From positions 121,391,544 to 121,455,543 of the forward strand of contig OW121852.1 in the NCBI GenBank assembly GCA_933228895.1: 64,000 nt of DNA, in the 5' to 3' direction. Shown here one piece after another: positions 13,336-26,103 of this stretch. The translations under genes and the position numbers were made by a program. Source of the stretch: Platycnemis pennipes (Eukaryota > Arthropoda > Insecta > Odonata > Platycnemididae). The notes below the pieces were generated by a model. That model was not told the DNA's origin. It saw only the letters and a program-made list of their open reading frames with translations, and searched no databases. Numbering within the stretch: position 1 is the stretch's first letter; each line of letters starts with the position of its first letter.

Positions 13336-14000
13336 GTTTGCCAAGAGTACGCGGGAAATAAAAGTTCTATTTTCTATTTATTATCCTGAAAACAGCGGAC
13401 ATGAACCACAAGGAATTAAATACCATGAAGAATCTAATTTTTATCATGAAATATAGTTTTTTGTTTCAAATCATAAAAAAATTCCGATATTTAGTCAAAG
13501 ATTGTGGTTTTTGAATCAACCAAAATTATTCTTGAAGGTTAACTTGTCAACCAAAATTATTGTTGAAGTTTATTCTCATAAGAATGCCCGAGGAAAAGAG
13601 AAGTATACAAGGAAGTAAGAAGGCATGGAATGTGGCATCACAGCTGATTCGTAAAGAAAGATCGATCATTTTCGCTAAGCACAGACATACGGAATTATTA
13701 CTTGCGCTGTTGAAGTTGTTTGTACCCGCGGTAAAACTAAGAGTAATAAGAAAATGTATTCAAATCACTGTAAAATTTCTCAAATAAACGGTGAAAAGTA
13801 CGCCAACTGGCAAAAAAACGCCAAATAATTAATTTTAATTAGGTTAAATTTGCACCAGCTGTTAGGAACAGAATTAACTTCCTGGAAAACAAAATGTATT
13901 TTTATGTCTTTAAATTAGCTTGTAAACAAGAACTGCCTAGGCGATGAATATTGGGCATGATGCTAACGTTCATTAGTAGTAGAAAAATTATTTGGAGGAG
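13336..14000. other. AT-rich stretch with a short direct repeat
   Basis: A string close to caaccaaaattattcttgaa occurs twice about 31 bases apart (near 13518 and 13549). A 75-codon basic frame (13560-13787) is unrecognised. Confidence 0.45.
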
Positions 14001-14004
14001 GCGG

Positions 14005-14320
14005 CCAACAGCTATGGTATTTGCACCAATTAGGTTAGGTGGGTAATCATTAGATGTAGGAATATTTCGGGGAACGGAGGAAGGGTGGATAGAAACCCAG
14101 CGTAGATGTTAGGTAAATCGCCTGCTCTTACGGCTGGTCCACGGTTTAACGTCTCATTCCGCGAACTGAGTAGGTATAAAACTTGAAGATCAATCCATGG
14201 AGTACTAAGTACCAGTGGGGTGACCGGTTTACTACCGAAAAATCTCTGTTACTCTGGGAATCAAAACCGGGCCCCTGGGATAAGAGGCCTGTACTTTTGC
14301 TACCATGCCAACTCGACCTC
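14005..14320 (-). repeat. tRNA-derived SINE, family A, copy 1
   Basis: Read on the minus strand, the element starts with an A-box-like GTTGGCATGGTAGC (14300-14313) and a B-box-like GGTTTTGATTCC (14257-14268), followed by a body containing the family core seen on the plus strand as gatagaaacccagcg (about 14090-14104). The same order of A box, B box and core occurs at 29440-29720 and 49910-50200. These are hallmarks of a Pol III-transcribed, LINE-mobilised SINE. The 3' end near 14005 is uncertain. Confidence 0.7.
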
Positions 14321-17040
14321 CATTTATTTTACTATCCATATTTTAATACCCCTAAAATCTCCATAAGATGCCATAGAAATTGAAAATATTTATACCGAAG
14401 AGGTGCTAATGGTTCCTCGCCATCCACTCTCTGGCTTCATTTTCACCTGTACGCTAGCATGCATATGCCCCCTCTTGTACCGTCTAACCTTCTTGGCCTT
14501 ACGGCAAATAAATGGGGAAAAAAATGAAGGGCTGTGCCGCCATACACGGACAGAGAACATGGCTTCCCTAGTGTGTGATATTATAGGCATCTCTATTCAT
14601 TAACATCCCATAATGATAAAAAATACGGATGCCTTATAAAAGTCTATCAAAATGCGTACTTCATGGCTTTATTTCTAGGGCATTTGGATCATACTATTTT
14701 GGGGAAATTTATTATTTTATTTAAACACGTTTTTGGGGTCTGAAAACATAGCCGCCTCTATTTCTGGATTTTTCGAATCGAATTTTTGAATGCTGAAATT
14801 ACGAATTAATTTTGATGCGTATATACATTACCATTTTTAATTAGGTTGACCGTATATTTCCAAAATGTTTCCAGCAAGATTTGGATGCATAATGACACAC
14901 GTCACCAAACAGACATGATCAAAAAGCTAAGAGACATAGGTTGTTCTGATACCTAACTAATTACTAAGGGTATTTTACGGGATTTTGACCACAAAGGAAC
15001 CGTCTATACAATTATATCGTTGCTATAAAACGGTGATTCTATATTCATACACTTCCACACGTTAACAACGTTCTCCTATGGCTTCGTCCAATAAAAGTTG
15101 ATTTTCAGTGGGTACTACGTAATGATACCTAGGTATGCATGTAAATGTTGACAGTATTTTTTTTAAGATACTCAAAATAGTAATAAACTTGCAAGATGTG
15201 GGAAATTTGAGTTATCTAAAAGCATTGCAATTTGTATATATAATTACTATGCTAATTGCATTCCGGTATTTAACGTGAATAAATGTTATATTTCAATCAA
15301 TCTATTGTTTCTTGCCAGCATATTATCATACTGATGGCTTTGTGTTTTGTATTTTTATCTTAGTTATCACTTGATTAGGGAAATTAAGATACCAGTATAT
15401 TGCATAAAGAATGAGATTCATATCGCGTAGCTGTATATTGATTTCCCAGGAAAGATACAATCATTTCTTTGTAAAAGCAAAATATCAGTGAAATAAATCA
15501 GTATTTCATCGTTTCTTATCTCGCATAATATAATTTAATATTCCTAACTGCTTGTAAAACTTAATAGGAAGTAATAAAGACAAAACAACATTCTATCGAG
15601 GATGACGAAGCAGTTAAATAACTCGAAGGGATACCCATATAGGCAGATAAGTATGTAAATAATTAAATATTCTGTATCAGATCTACTCATCCAATCAGTG
15701 AGACGCTAATTGCATAATAAATTACCAGATGATAGCGATTTATGAAAGGTATTTTCGACTGTAAGGCATCATTGTTGAGAAAAATCGTAACATGTCCCTT
15801 TAAAGGTAATATCTCTTTCCCTCTGAATATTATTTTACGGAAATACTAAAGACTCTCACCAGTGTTATATAAATCTACTCTATGTTTAGCCATTTTTCTT
15901 CTTTGATGATTGTTATAACGAGTTTATGTGAATGCGTTCTCATTCGTTACTGTTATCTTAAACTATCTTCTATTTCCACTTTTCCGAATGAATATTTGCG
16001 GTTAACGTAGAAGAAATTCCAGCTAGCTAGCAAAATATACGCTCTTAAGATCTAATATAAGATCTTAAAGCACATGAAAACACAAAAAACATATCTGTTT
16101 TTATCTGAAATGTATTCATGGAATGGTGGAAAATGATCACAGGCGTCGATGCACTCATAACGAGAATAATCAACCACATGAAAGTAGAGGTACGTTTCCT
16201 GGCACATGATCGGAGTAGAGAGTGGCAACGGACCCGATATTTCAAGTGATAGAAGCTTCTGAATTATTCGGTCATTTCTCGAACTAAGTTGCGCAATTGA
16301 TTTTCGTTAGCATATCAGCGCATAACTATATTTAGCAGCTAGGCAAGCGCTTTTTGCTGGTCTATTAGGTCCTCATGTTAATATCATGACATCGAAAACA
16401 TTCCACAGTACCCTGAATGCTCATGCACACAGCTGTTTGTCAAGTAGTCAATCAACTTCAGGCACTTATCACCGCTGCACATACCATTCTATTCTTTATG
16501 TCAACGATAGCGGTGTAAGCTTCAACTTAAATAAATTTAATTGAGGGAAAGTCACGTCAATTTCGGTTCAGCTTGTAGTTAAAATTATCATTTTATGAGT
16601 TGATTCTTTAGAGGCTAATGGGTGCATGCTAAATATTATTATTACATATCTTTATTACATTTTCCATAAACTTCTTTCCCATTCACTTTTGTCGTATATG
16701 TTGGGCAAAAATAAGACATGTTTTTCCTGCACTGTTCTCTAAATCGTATTTGTTTTAATTCTTCTTATTGTAATGATGAATAGTTATTAAACCTTCAATC
16801 GTGGATTGTCCATATTCTCAGCAATGCAATCTATCTCCAATTTCTGCATCATATTTAGGCTGTTCCTCAACCGACCATCTGATAAAAATTTCCAATTTTA
16901 TCCTTTTAACGAATTGGAACTATGTCTATTTCTATCAAAGTATCCTTACGCGAACCTAGCTGCTATTCACTGCACGATATGCAATCTGAAAACAATCATA
17001 TAATATCCGCCGTGATGTAGAGTGCTTGCGGTTGCAAATG
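14321..17040. other. long AT-rich stretch
   Basis: About 2.7 kb with no recognised gene, RNA or repeat family. A small hairpin with arms ttaagatct / agatcttaa and a 6-base loop lies at 16045-16068. Confidence 0.55.
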
Positions 17041-17056
17041 ATGCGACGAAATTTTC

Positions 17057-17281
17057 GTGACCGAATTTTTTTGCACAAAAGGAAGAAAATACTTGGTTAG
17101 GAAAACAGGCGGGGCCGTCTTGGGGGTTGTAGGAGCCTTATGTGTGTTCATCGGGCTGACAGCATTCGGCGGTTTCATTTCCCTCCACTCCGTAATTCAG
17201 GATCCACGGTACCTCGCCACCCAAGGAACGCCTCCCTCCCTTCGCGATCTATTTATTCCCGGCCACCCTTCCACTCCCTAA
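17057..17281 (+). CDS. unrecognised small frame with one membrane-like segment
   Basis: A 74-codon frame starts just where AT-rich DNA gives way to GC-richer DNA. The N-terminus is basic (KGRKYLVRK). Residues about 18-42 form a Gly/Ala/Val/Leu-rich hydrophobic segment long enough to span a membrane, followed by a polar tail ending GHPSTP. I recognise no family. It could be a 5' exon of a membrane protein or a chance frame; an antisense frame covers part of the same DNA. No TATA box, splice donor or neighbouring exon is evident. Confidence 0.2.
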   Translation: MTEFFCTKGRKYLVRKTGGAVLGVVGALCVFIGLTAFGGFISLHSVIQDPRYLATQGTPPSLRDLFIPGHPSTP

Positions 17282-18050
17282 CCCCTCTAGTGGGTGCACG
17301 CCCGTCTCTTAACGAATAACGAAGGGGGCCAGCTGCATTTGAGATGGTTCCCAATAAACGTGGCCAATCAATCAATCATTCACCGCTGATTTCCGACCAC
17401 CCGTGACCTGCCTTTACCCATCGCCCATAGAAACCTTTTGTTTCCTATCGCCTCGGAAAAAGCAGTCGCTCGCGAAACTTTTTATTTCCCGCCTGTCTCC
17501 ATCCCTCCTTCCCCCCGTCTGCTCTTCCGATCTCCTTCCTAGCCCTCCTCCAGCTGCCGCTGTTTGGAAGTGGAAATTGCCGAGGCCCAGGGTTAATTGT
17601 TCTCGCCGATGCGCGGATGGGGTAGATCAATACTAGGGGGCGTAGGTTTGGGAGGAGGTGGTGGGGGGGGGGGGGGGCTCAGCTATCATTCTGGGGAGGG
17701 AGAGGGAGTGTTCTGGTGGGCAGAGGGGGAGGGTGGAATAGTAGCACGGGATGGGGTGGGTTAGAGATCGAATGGAGACTGAAGGCGTTATCATAATATC
17801 AATGGGAAATGAAATTTCATCCATCTGGCTCAGGGAGCGGGTGCGAGGGTGTGTTGGTTTCGCGGTGGCACAACCACGGTCCAATTTCCCCCACCGGTTG
17901 GCGGAGGTGATGGAGTGGGAGGGCGCGTGGAATTGTGGCCAGAGAGAGTATAATGATTAGATTTTTCCGACGCGCCATCGGTGGCGAGGAAGGAAAGGGT
18001 TACCGATGATGGAGGCATAATGTCACGGTTGCAGTCGTCATAGCTGGGAT
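17282..18050. repeat. C-rich then G-rich polarised blocks with poly-G run
   Basis: Pyrimidine-rich plus-strand DNA (17200-17560) gives way to G-rich DNA (17635-17950). A run of 15 G lies at 17663-17677. Frames here are low-complexity or overlapping on both strands. Confidence 0.5.
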
Positions 18051-19840
18051 GGAATCATTGCAATGATGGTGAAACTTACGGAATTAGAATCATTAGTTAT
18101 TTCCCAGAATCAATTCCCCTTGTCTTTGGAAAATGAAGGAATGTTACCATGTTAGAAATAAAACCATTATTCCAGTTTATCCAGTTTATACATTACTAGC
18201 GCAAACGCTTAACCCTTGTTTCTGCCCCCTGAAATGCGGTCACTTACATATCGCTATTTATTAATGTACTCTAGTTTTGCGTCAGAGTATGTCTTAACTT
18301 ACAAGATTCCATATTTTAGTTCCCTCTTTACATTCAAGAAAGAGGTAAAAATTCACTGTTACAGCGAAAAATTATCCTTGATATTTTTCTGGTGAGAACT
18401 AATAGCCCGTTTTGAGGAATTTCTCAATCATAACGAGTTTAAATTATTTCTGAAATCAGTGTCTGTGAACGAATGAATTCATATTTATTAATTATATAAA
18501 AACGATTCTTACGCCTGTTACTAGATACGTACTAAATGATAGAGGAAAAGAGAAATTTTTAGAAAGACTTTACTACTCAGAGAAATACTATATAGGTACT
18601 ATTTATCCTCAAAAATGAATTTTCATGGGAAATCAGCAAGTTCAACTTTCATCTATATTTTGTGTCGAAGTGGGTTTTCATGCACTTTGTATGGATCGGG
18701 AACCCTTCAGCCGTTCAGTTTCCGTCCGTAATATAGGGCAACAAATGCGACCTGAATTACGTTTTTTCAAATGAAACGCGAGAGGGCGTAGGATAAACTC
18801 AGGGTAATAAGAAATATTGAGAGACGTGATCAAAAATTAAGGTGATTAACCAATCGACCGTGGTCGAAAAATGTCGTAAAGAACTGAGAATGGAGGGAAA
18901 AATGGTGCTAGATTTCGCCTTTTATCGGGCGTCCTGGAAAACAAGTCTTTTTCGATTTCAAATAGTGCACTAGTGCATTACCATTGACTCTAATGCGCAC
19001 AGTTATTCCTGGGTAATCGGAAATCTACGGTGGATAATCCAGTTAAACGGTCTATGAGGTCGTTTGAAGCAATATCTAAAATGTTGTTGCATTATGCAAC
19101 AGTTGAAGTACCAAAAAAATCTGCAAATATTCTTGGTAGTGCATTTCTTGAGAAAAATTTCCACCTCATTCAAATATGCTAATCTGGAAGTCTGAGACTT
19201 GCATGATTAGGCTTAAAGTTCTTGTATCTGACTGCAGATAGTTTTTTATGCATAACATGCATGCAAAGCATCTAGTAAGAAGGGGTTTGCTCTTGTAAGA
19301 TGATTGTGGGAAAATTCTCAAATTGGAACAGGTATTTTATTAGAATTAACATAGGCATTGTAAAGATACCGTATTATGTGGCATACAACATGCAAAGAAA
19401 GGTATTACGCGTGCCAGTGACAAAATGCAGCATAAAGCCTGTTCGCTCCGTAAGCAAGACTTTTATGGACAAACTTTTTCCAAAATTAAACTTCAGCGCA
19501 ATTAATTCCATGCTTAAGTGAGAGCATGACAAAAATAAGATCATCTGGCTGAAACAGTTGAACTACGCATCCAAACTTTCGATCATTTTCCGCACGGCCG
19601 ATTGTACGATTCTGTACGCCGAGTTCAATTGATATTGAGTTTTGTCAGAAGGCTTAGATAAAGAGGTAGTAGTCATATCTGTGAGCAAATTTGCTTGAAT
19701 ATGAAGCATGTTAATTCTTTGGCACACGAATTGGAGGTTTCTAATCGTGGAAGGAAATATCGCGCTATACACATAGACTTCGATCTTAACTGAAGAACAT
19801 TTTATTTGCTCTTTTTCATAGTAGAAGATATTTAATTGGA
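18051..19840. other. AT-rich stretch
   Basis: No recognised gene. A 73-codon plus-strand frame (19300-19521) is basic and unrecognised. A perfect 12-base palindrome, tgcactagtgca, lies near 18965. Confidence 0.5.
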
Positions 19841-19844
19841 TGTG

Positions 19845-19985
19845 ATATTCATAATGAAACACAGTATTAATACTCCACACTTAATTTCTAGGTTGGCCTA
19901 GAAAATGGCACTGAGTTGCCGAAACCCGGGTTGGTTGATATTAAATTAAGAGTGAAGTATTTCTACCGTGTTTCATTATGAATAT
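19845..19985. mobile_element. 141-bp foldback element (MITE-like)
   Basis: The left arm (19845-19887) and right arm (19943-19985) are each 43 bases and are reverse complements with 5 mismatches. They begin with an identical 18-base string, atattcataatgaaacac, read inward from each end. The spacer is 55 bases and has its own short stems. No transposase frame is present. It may be a foldback or MITE-type element or a local inverted duplication. No clear target-site duplication is visible. Confidence 0.6.
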
Positions 19986-20685
19986 TAGCAATTTCAACGA
20001 AGTCACGCCTGAAACGATTTCTCATAATTGAATGTGAGTTGTTCACGAAATGATTTGCTATGCCGTCATTCTTGCATACACTGTTTCCATGAGTTACGCC
20101 ATTTTTCTGATAGTGTCTTTGCTCAATAGGCTGTGCTGCTGACGCTGAAGTACTACAAAAGCGAAAATACGGCGGAAAACTTCTAATATTCTGTGATAAA
20201 AATGAAAATAATGACATATATTGTGTATAAATTTTAATACGAATTTCGCCATAGTTTTTCTTCGTTAGGTCCTGCGTATTATTCCTGCAAGATAGCAATC
20301 ATTTAACTTATTAATGGAATCATTACTATAGTTAAAAACACATAAAATATATTCTTCTCTCGTAATTAAGAGTTTCTGATTTAATTACAATGGATGATAA
20401 GACTGGTAGTGAGTTTGCTTATCTTTTAATATTTCTTAAGTTAAAGCTTCCTCAAACTGTGTGAGTGTATGAAACACCATATCAGGAGGACCTTGTAGCG
20501 CAAATGAAATTGCTTAGCTCAGAGTGATGTAGTTTAGTGTTTAACGAGGGCTTATAATTAGATATGGCTCTTCATCGTCCAATCGAAGTTTTGGTAAATC
20601 GCTGCCATTAATGTGCTTATGCTCAATCGTGCGTTGACTTGGCCTATTGACTCATGGAGTTCTAATCACTTTAAGCCGGGGTGAG
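19986..20685. other. AT-rich stretch
   Basis: No recognised gene. The 111-codon minus-strand frame 19963-20298 overlaps the right arm of the foldback and is not recognised. Confidence 0.5.
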
Positions 20686-21125
20686 TTCTAATTTCACCTC
20701 CCCGCTCTCTCCTCCCCTCCTCCTCCTAATCTCGATCATTCTTCCTCCATCAGCTCGCTCCCCCAAGTGCTCCGCTGCTAGTCTTCCCGACGACCATAAC
20801 CTACCCCTATATCATCCGGCGTGAGCGAGCCCTCAACCCTTTCCGCATTGCCAACCCCCTATTCCTTCCTTTCACTTCCACCCACCACCCCGCAGCCAGG
20901 CTCATTCACTCACCCTCTCTCCCCCAAACTCATTTCCATTCTCAAATGCACCCCTCCCACCTCCCTCTTATCTCTCTCTCTGTTCCCCTTCCTCACCTCA
21001 ACGCCACCCTTTCCTCACCATTGTAAACTTCGCTCCCGTTCTCACGTTTGCCAACACCCAATCTTATCTCCACCTCTCGGCTATCTCCATCTCCCTCCTC
21101 TTCAAGGCACGCTCAGCTAACCAGG
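20686..21125. repeat. C/T-rich polarised block
   Basis: About 430 bases are very poor in G on the plus strand. The 99-codon plus-strand frame inside it is Pro/Ser/Leu-rich low-complexity sequence. Confidence 0.6.
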
Positions 21126-22025
21126 AGCGGACATGGGGGTGTGCATATTTAAGCACGAGGTGGCGGAGTCGATGTTCCGACGACATCACGCATAAATATT
21201 CCAATTGCTAGCCATAGATTTGCTTATTCTTCTGCTATCATCTCCAGATTTGGAGTGTTTCTTTTCAGGGCCTCCCACGCAATAACCTATTTCTTAATTA
21301 TCAAAGGTAGAGATATTTCGCTAATTTTCCCCATCATTGTTCTTAGGACAAACTTTCTAAGCTTGTTTCATCAAATTTATTCGCATTGTGTCCATAATAT
21401 TTCTTAAAAGAGCCATTATTTTGATTAGTTGCAAACATTTGGAATTATGTGCGTACTCTTCGATTATTGATTGAATTAATGGCAAAGGTCACGTACACTG
21501 GGAAATCAAGTTTCTGGAATGGCCTATCTATTCTTATCACGGTTCATGTTTAATCCAAGTCTCTTCCTGAATTGCAAGAATCACGTCCATTTTTTCCTCT
21601 CAATAATATTTTTTCAGAATTCTGATTGCGCACAGAGCGAAATTATCGTGAAAATGGGAATAATGGGACGTTGGAACTGGTTTTGAAATATAAACCGGTG
21701 ACGCCTAAAATTACAAGATTATTCTTAACCATAGATAATAAGGGAGCATATTACTCACCCAGTCTTTGAGAACCAGTCAGTTTCATAACACAAACTAGCT
21801 CGAAAGAGATTCTTTGAATGAGCATCACTGAATCATTCTTAGAAGAGCATTTATAGGATTGGATATATTTTCTGTTTTCAGGAGAAAGCTTTAGAAGGGG
21901 AAATAAGCCTCTTTTAAGGCATTTTTGTTTGATTTTGAGTTTCTTTGAGTACATATCTGGATTTACCTTTACAAGAAATGGGTGATCAGAGAGAGAGATT
22001 AGAGAGGTTGTGTACAGTTTTCCTG
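21126..22025. other. AT-rich stretch
   Basis: No recognised gene or repeat. Confidence 0.5.
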
Positions 22026-22800
22026 CAAATATCCCTCCCACTGGTCTTTAACACTCCACCGTGCCTCTCTCAACATATTCCACTTTCCGCCGTCCCACTC
22101 GGCCTTCCTGTGAGCCACGAGCTCCCCTTCCTCCCCCAGACCTCATCCTTCCTCTCTCGCTTGTCCTAATATCGCCCTCGCCCTATCCCCGCCCCAATGC
22201 TCCCACCGTCGCTTCTATTTAAACCATTTTGCATCCGCGCGCACCCCGGCCTCGGGGCTGACGCCCTTTGTCTCCCCGACCCCCTGTACCCACGGCACAG
22301 CCGCCCTATTATCTTTCGCCTTCGCTCGCGGTGCCTAACCCTTCTCCCAACCTGCCCCTCCCCATCCCGGGGCACCCTCACGGCACCCCGGAACAAACCA
22401 CCGTAGAATTCGTCCGGCGGTGTTCCAGCATTCGGTGATGCGGAGGCGCTCGGCGGGCCTCCTCGTGTCGGGACGTAGGTTCAGATCAACCCTTCCTCTC
22501 TCGCGAGGATTTTACGCACCCCCACCCACCGCTCAAGAGCGACCCTCCCTCGCACACTTGCGTGCTCCAACCCTCCGCGACGCGCCGGGCCCTTTTTTAT
22601 GCATGAGTCTTCAACCCCCGCGACGGAACCCATTGTGCACCATGTGCCTGCGTCTTTACCGGTGACATCCCCGCTGCAGTAATCGCGTATTTATCTTTTT
22701 TCCTCCCTTCGCCCTCCGGCACATGGCTTGGCGCGCGCCCATCGCGTGTCATTTCTTTAATGGCGGTCCCCATTATGTTCCAGATCTGCCGCGCTCGCTC
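22026..22800. other. CpG-rich, GC-rich island
   Basis: This is among the most CpG-dense stretches in the window, with strings such as gcatccgcgcgcacccc and cgcgacgcgccgggc. It could be a promoter-like or germline-unmethylated island. Frames on both strands are open by composition and none is recognised. Confidence 0.4.
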
Positions 22801-22853
22801 AACTACTCGCGGGACGAATCTCAGGCCTCTTCTCTTCGCGGCGCACCTCTAGC

Positions 22854-22902
22854 TATATATATATATATGCACACTCACACATACATACATACATATGTAT
22901 GC
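22854..22902. repeat. compound microsatellite (TA)n-(CA)n-(CATA)n
   Basis: A run of alternating TA at 22854-22868 is followed by acactcacacatacatacat and a short tatg tail. Confidence 0.85.
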
Positions 22903-23670
22903 GTTGATGCCTCTCCTATTCATGGAAGCGAAAGGGGTTGGTTGCGTTCGGAGGATCCTAAACCTATCTTTTTCAAGTCCTCACCCCCCCCCCCCCCAAA
23001 CACTTGGGAGTCTGCAATTTTTCAGCCCGTGCAAACCTCATCTTCTCACATTCCCTTCTCGTATGGAGAAGAAAATCCTTGCAACGGCTTTTTTCGCTTG
23101 GGGATGGCTCCGTGCGGAAAGCGATGCCTCTGTGGAGAAGGCAAAAAAAAACCCTTCCCCGCTCTCATTAGAGTTGACGCGATATCTCATTCGGTGAGGA
23201 ATGCGGTCTAACTCGTGATTTTTTATGCTTCGAGCTTTCGCGGTTCGTCATGTGGCCGTTTTGTTACTTCCTTCGCACTCTTTCCCTCGCAATTTGTTCG
23301 GCGTTTTGTTTCTTGCCTCCGTCGCGTTTTGTGTGGGGCGATTTTTCCCCCAACCATTATTCATTTCAACTGAGACATCCTTTTGAAGATGATTTAAGGA
23401 ACTTTTGGTGACATTAAATGAGATGGGCCGTGAAAACATCTGCCGGAGTAACGGAAATGAAACGAACTTTCAGATGGCCGTACGTTATGCTTTATTGAAA
23501 TGATTGTACCTATATCTCATTCGCGTATGAGAGCTATAGAAAATTGAAATTATAATTTCGAAATATTACCAATGTTATCACTAAAGTTAAAAGTGAAACA
23601 GTTTATGTCGAATAAGTTCCTTAGTTGGTATATAAATGCATATTAAGTAGAAAGTGTCTAACTCTTGTCA
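22903..23670. other. mixed stretch with a poly-C run
   Basis: A run of 14 C lies at 22984-22997. The frames at 22723-23211 and 22895-23197 cross the microsatellite and the poly-C run, so they are unlikely to be coding. Confidence 0.5.
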
Positions 23671-23760
23671 TCCGAATAGGCAGGTACGTTACGTGCCGCC
23701 CTGGCAACCCAATGGTCACGGGTTCAATTCCCGCGTCTGGTACAGATGTTATGTTTTGCG
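23670..23760 (+). repeat. tRNA-derived SINE-like head
   Basis: An A-box-like taggcaggtacg (23677-23688) is followed by gccgccctggcaaccc and then a near-perfect B box inside a foldable T-arm, cgggttcaattcccg (about 23719-23733). The order and spacing match a tRNA. The anticodon and acceptor stems do not pair properly, so I read it as a SINE head or tRNA relic. The downstream body is T-rich. Confidence 0.5.
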
Positions 23761-24370
23761 TTTTAGTGTTTTAGGTTTAAGGTTACGTTAGTCAGTGCGA
23801 TATATTCTAAGATGTTGGAATATATTAAAACCAAATTATACTCCTGCCTAAATTAATGATTGGACCATATTTGCAGACAACAATTCCATGTACGGGATTC
23901 CAATTCTATGAATTTATTGAAGACGGCTGAAATGAGCGACTGGCTATGTATGACCCACAAGTTTACAGTTGCTAGTGTTCATTAAGTTTGCCACTTTTAC
24001 GGTGCGAAAAACTTACCTATTGCCTATATCATGGAATTAATTAATAAACAAATATTTTTAAATACCGGCTAATGGTTCAAATGTTTACCAAAGAACTTGA
24101 TTTTTAGTTTTGAGGCCGCACGCATTAGTGGAGTCTTAAATACTCCTGCGTATCTTGAGCCGAGGCCGGGGATCGCTTAATCCATTGACGCGAGAGTGGA
24201 AATTGAAACGGGAGCTGGGCAGCTTGAAGTGGTGGGTAAAAGGCTGAGGCTTTTGTTACCCATGCTTTACTATTGAAGCGAGGGATGAAAGAGAGAGCCT
24301 CCCGTATCCTAGAGGGCGAGTTAGTATGCAAAACAGGGTATAGTATTAGCCTGTGGTCTATATTATATGT
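23761..24370. other. AT-rich stretch
   Basis: No recognised gene or repeat apart from the preceding tRNA-like head. Confidence 0.5.
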
Positions 24371-24690
24371 CGCGTCTCCGCTTGCATTCGTGGCTGAGGG
24401 GGTTTCGCATTTGCCGGCGCTTTCATTGGAGCCGGAGTTGGGGGTTGGGGTTAAGGGTGCGGGAAGGGTGGCTCGCATAAACCGGGAGAATGGGAGCGCT
24501 TAGGCAGGCGTTGGTGCACGCGAATCCCAAGGCTTGCGGCTAATGTGAAGACGAGGGTCGGGCGCGCGCAACGCAGCGGGTGTCCGCCTCCAGACAAAAC
24601 CCGCCAGGCTATCTTCTCAGCGATTTGCATCCGTTCCGACGAATACTCCTTTTTGACTGCAAACTGGAGGTCTTTGCAAGGGAGGCGTTT
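24371..24690. other. CpG-rich patch with overlapping unrecognised frames
   Basis: GC-rich DNA with strings such as gggcgcgcgcaacgcagcgg. Frames of 76 to 117 codons are open on both strands (for example 24125-24478 minus and 24545-24850 plus). None matches a family I know, and the mutual overlap argues that composition keeps them open. Confidence 0.35.
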
Positions 24691-25995
24691 TCTCACGCAA
24701 CGTTCTTACCTTGGAGTGAGCGTGCTACATGGAAGTCAAGTCGATAATCAATTTCTAACCTCCGTGTCTTGCTATTGTATGAGCATCGATAAATTGGCCG
24801 TGAAATCGGTAATATTGTTACTAACAAGTCGTGCGTTGTCGTGCGTGTGATGTATGTTGGGATCACTCCAGTACACTCGTGGAAAGTCATGCAGGCTAGT
24901 ATATGGATGTAAGTGACCTCCAAGCAGTTTGGTATATCCGCGCATGAAGCTTACCCCTCTTCAGTACCTTGTACTTAAAATATGTGTAGCTTTGCCTTCA
25001 CGCTATCACTGGAAATGAAAGCAAAAAATAAAGTTTTAATAAATAAATGAAACGAATAGTAAAAATCTATTTTATTCGGTTGATACCTTTTAAGTTACGA
25101 GCAGCTGGGTTTAAGGAATTTCCTCTTCCCTGAATAATTTCTTCTTAGGCGTACTTTTGCTCAGGACTGACCGAGCCTGGAAGACAATGCCTTAATTTTA
25201 AACTATTTATAAGTTGTGGCCAAGATTATAAAGATTTTTACGTTCGGTTTTCATCTAATCATTTTGACTCAAAGCGTATTTTTAACTCTCTAGTCAATTA
25301 GCTACATTTTTTCACAAAGTGCTTCAGTTAAAAAAATAAACCAGCCTATGTGTGAAGAGCTCTTTTGAGGATTATGACAGGTGTCAAAGTCTTGAAAAAA
25401 TGCTGTGTATAAATATTTGTGAAGGGTGGTGACGTAATTTAGAAACGAATTCCTCGCCGCTGGCTTTAATTTATTGGCTGCCACTAAGGTGGTCGCCTGC
25501 GACCGCCCAAAGATGAGCGTAAGAATCCAACTTGGATGTGTTCCAGGCCGTAGATTTCCTGGAAGGTCAAAAACTTCTTGGAACACTAGCGGCTGGAATT
25601 CACAACATAACAGACTTTACTCGAACAAAACGTGAGACGGAAGATAAGTCAAGACATCTGAATCAACCCTCTTCCCTCTAGTGCTTGATTTATTTGTCAC
25701 CAATCCCTGATGAGTTTTCGTTATGCCATTGCGATATAAAATATTAATCTAAAACTATTGGCATTTTTATTGAAGTTCTTTTTCACACGGGGTAGTTTTT
25801 TTAATAAATCGAGGATGGAAGAGATATTGAATTCTCTCTGTTTCACCATTTTCAAAATATTCTTCAGAATTTCACTTATCTTGATTTTGACAAATGTGAC
25901 GTCCATTACGTTTTAGACAAACAATGCAGCTATCCTCAATGTTAATCCCTAGTAAGGGGTAAAATACTAGGAATGCCAAAAAATAGATGTTATAA
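24691..25995. other. AT-rich stretch
   Basis: No recognised gene. A 94-codon minus-strand frame at 25302-25586 is unassigned. Confidence 0.5.
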
Positions 25996-26000
25996 AATAA

Positions 26001-26103
26001 AGCCAGAAAACTCAAAATGTTTAATCCTTAATAATCCGGTTTGCGGTACACTGCGTAACCGCTTCTCAATTTTAGGCAGTGTTTGTGTCGTCCACAAGTT
26101 TTG
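26001..26103. repeat. direct repeat, unit 1
   Basis: This unit, beginning agccagaaaactcaaaatg and ending with gcagtgtttgtgtcg plus a few bases, recurs in diverged form about 1.08 kb downstream at 27086-27179 in the same orientation. Shared strings include tgtttaatccttaata and cagtgtttgtgtcg. It is either an old segmental duplication or two copies of one dispersed element. Confidence 0.65.

Noticed and set aside
14022..14042. ttaggttaggt string resembling the insect telomere repeat
   Set aside because: Only two units, at the presumed 3' end of a SINE; no array.
22723..23211. 162-codon plus-strand frame
   Set aside because: It runs through the TA/CATA microsatellite and the 14-C run, so it is not a plausible exon.
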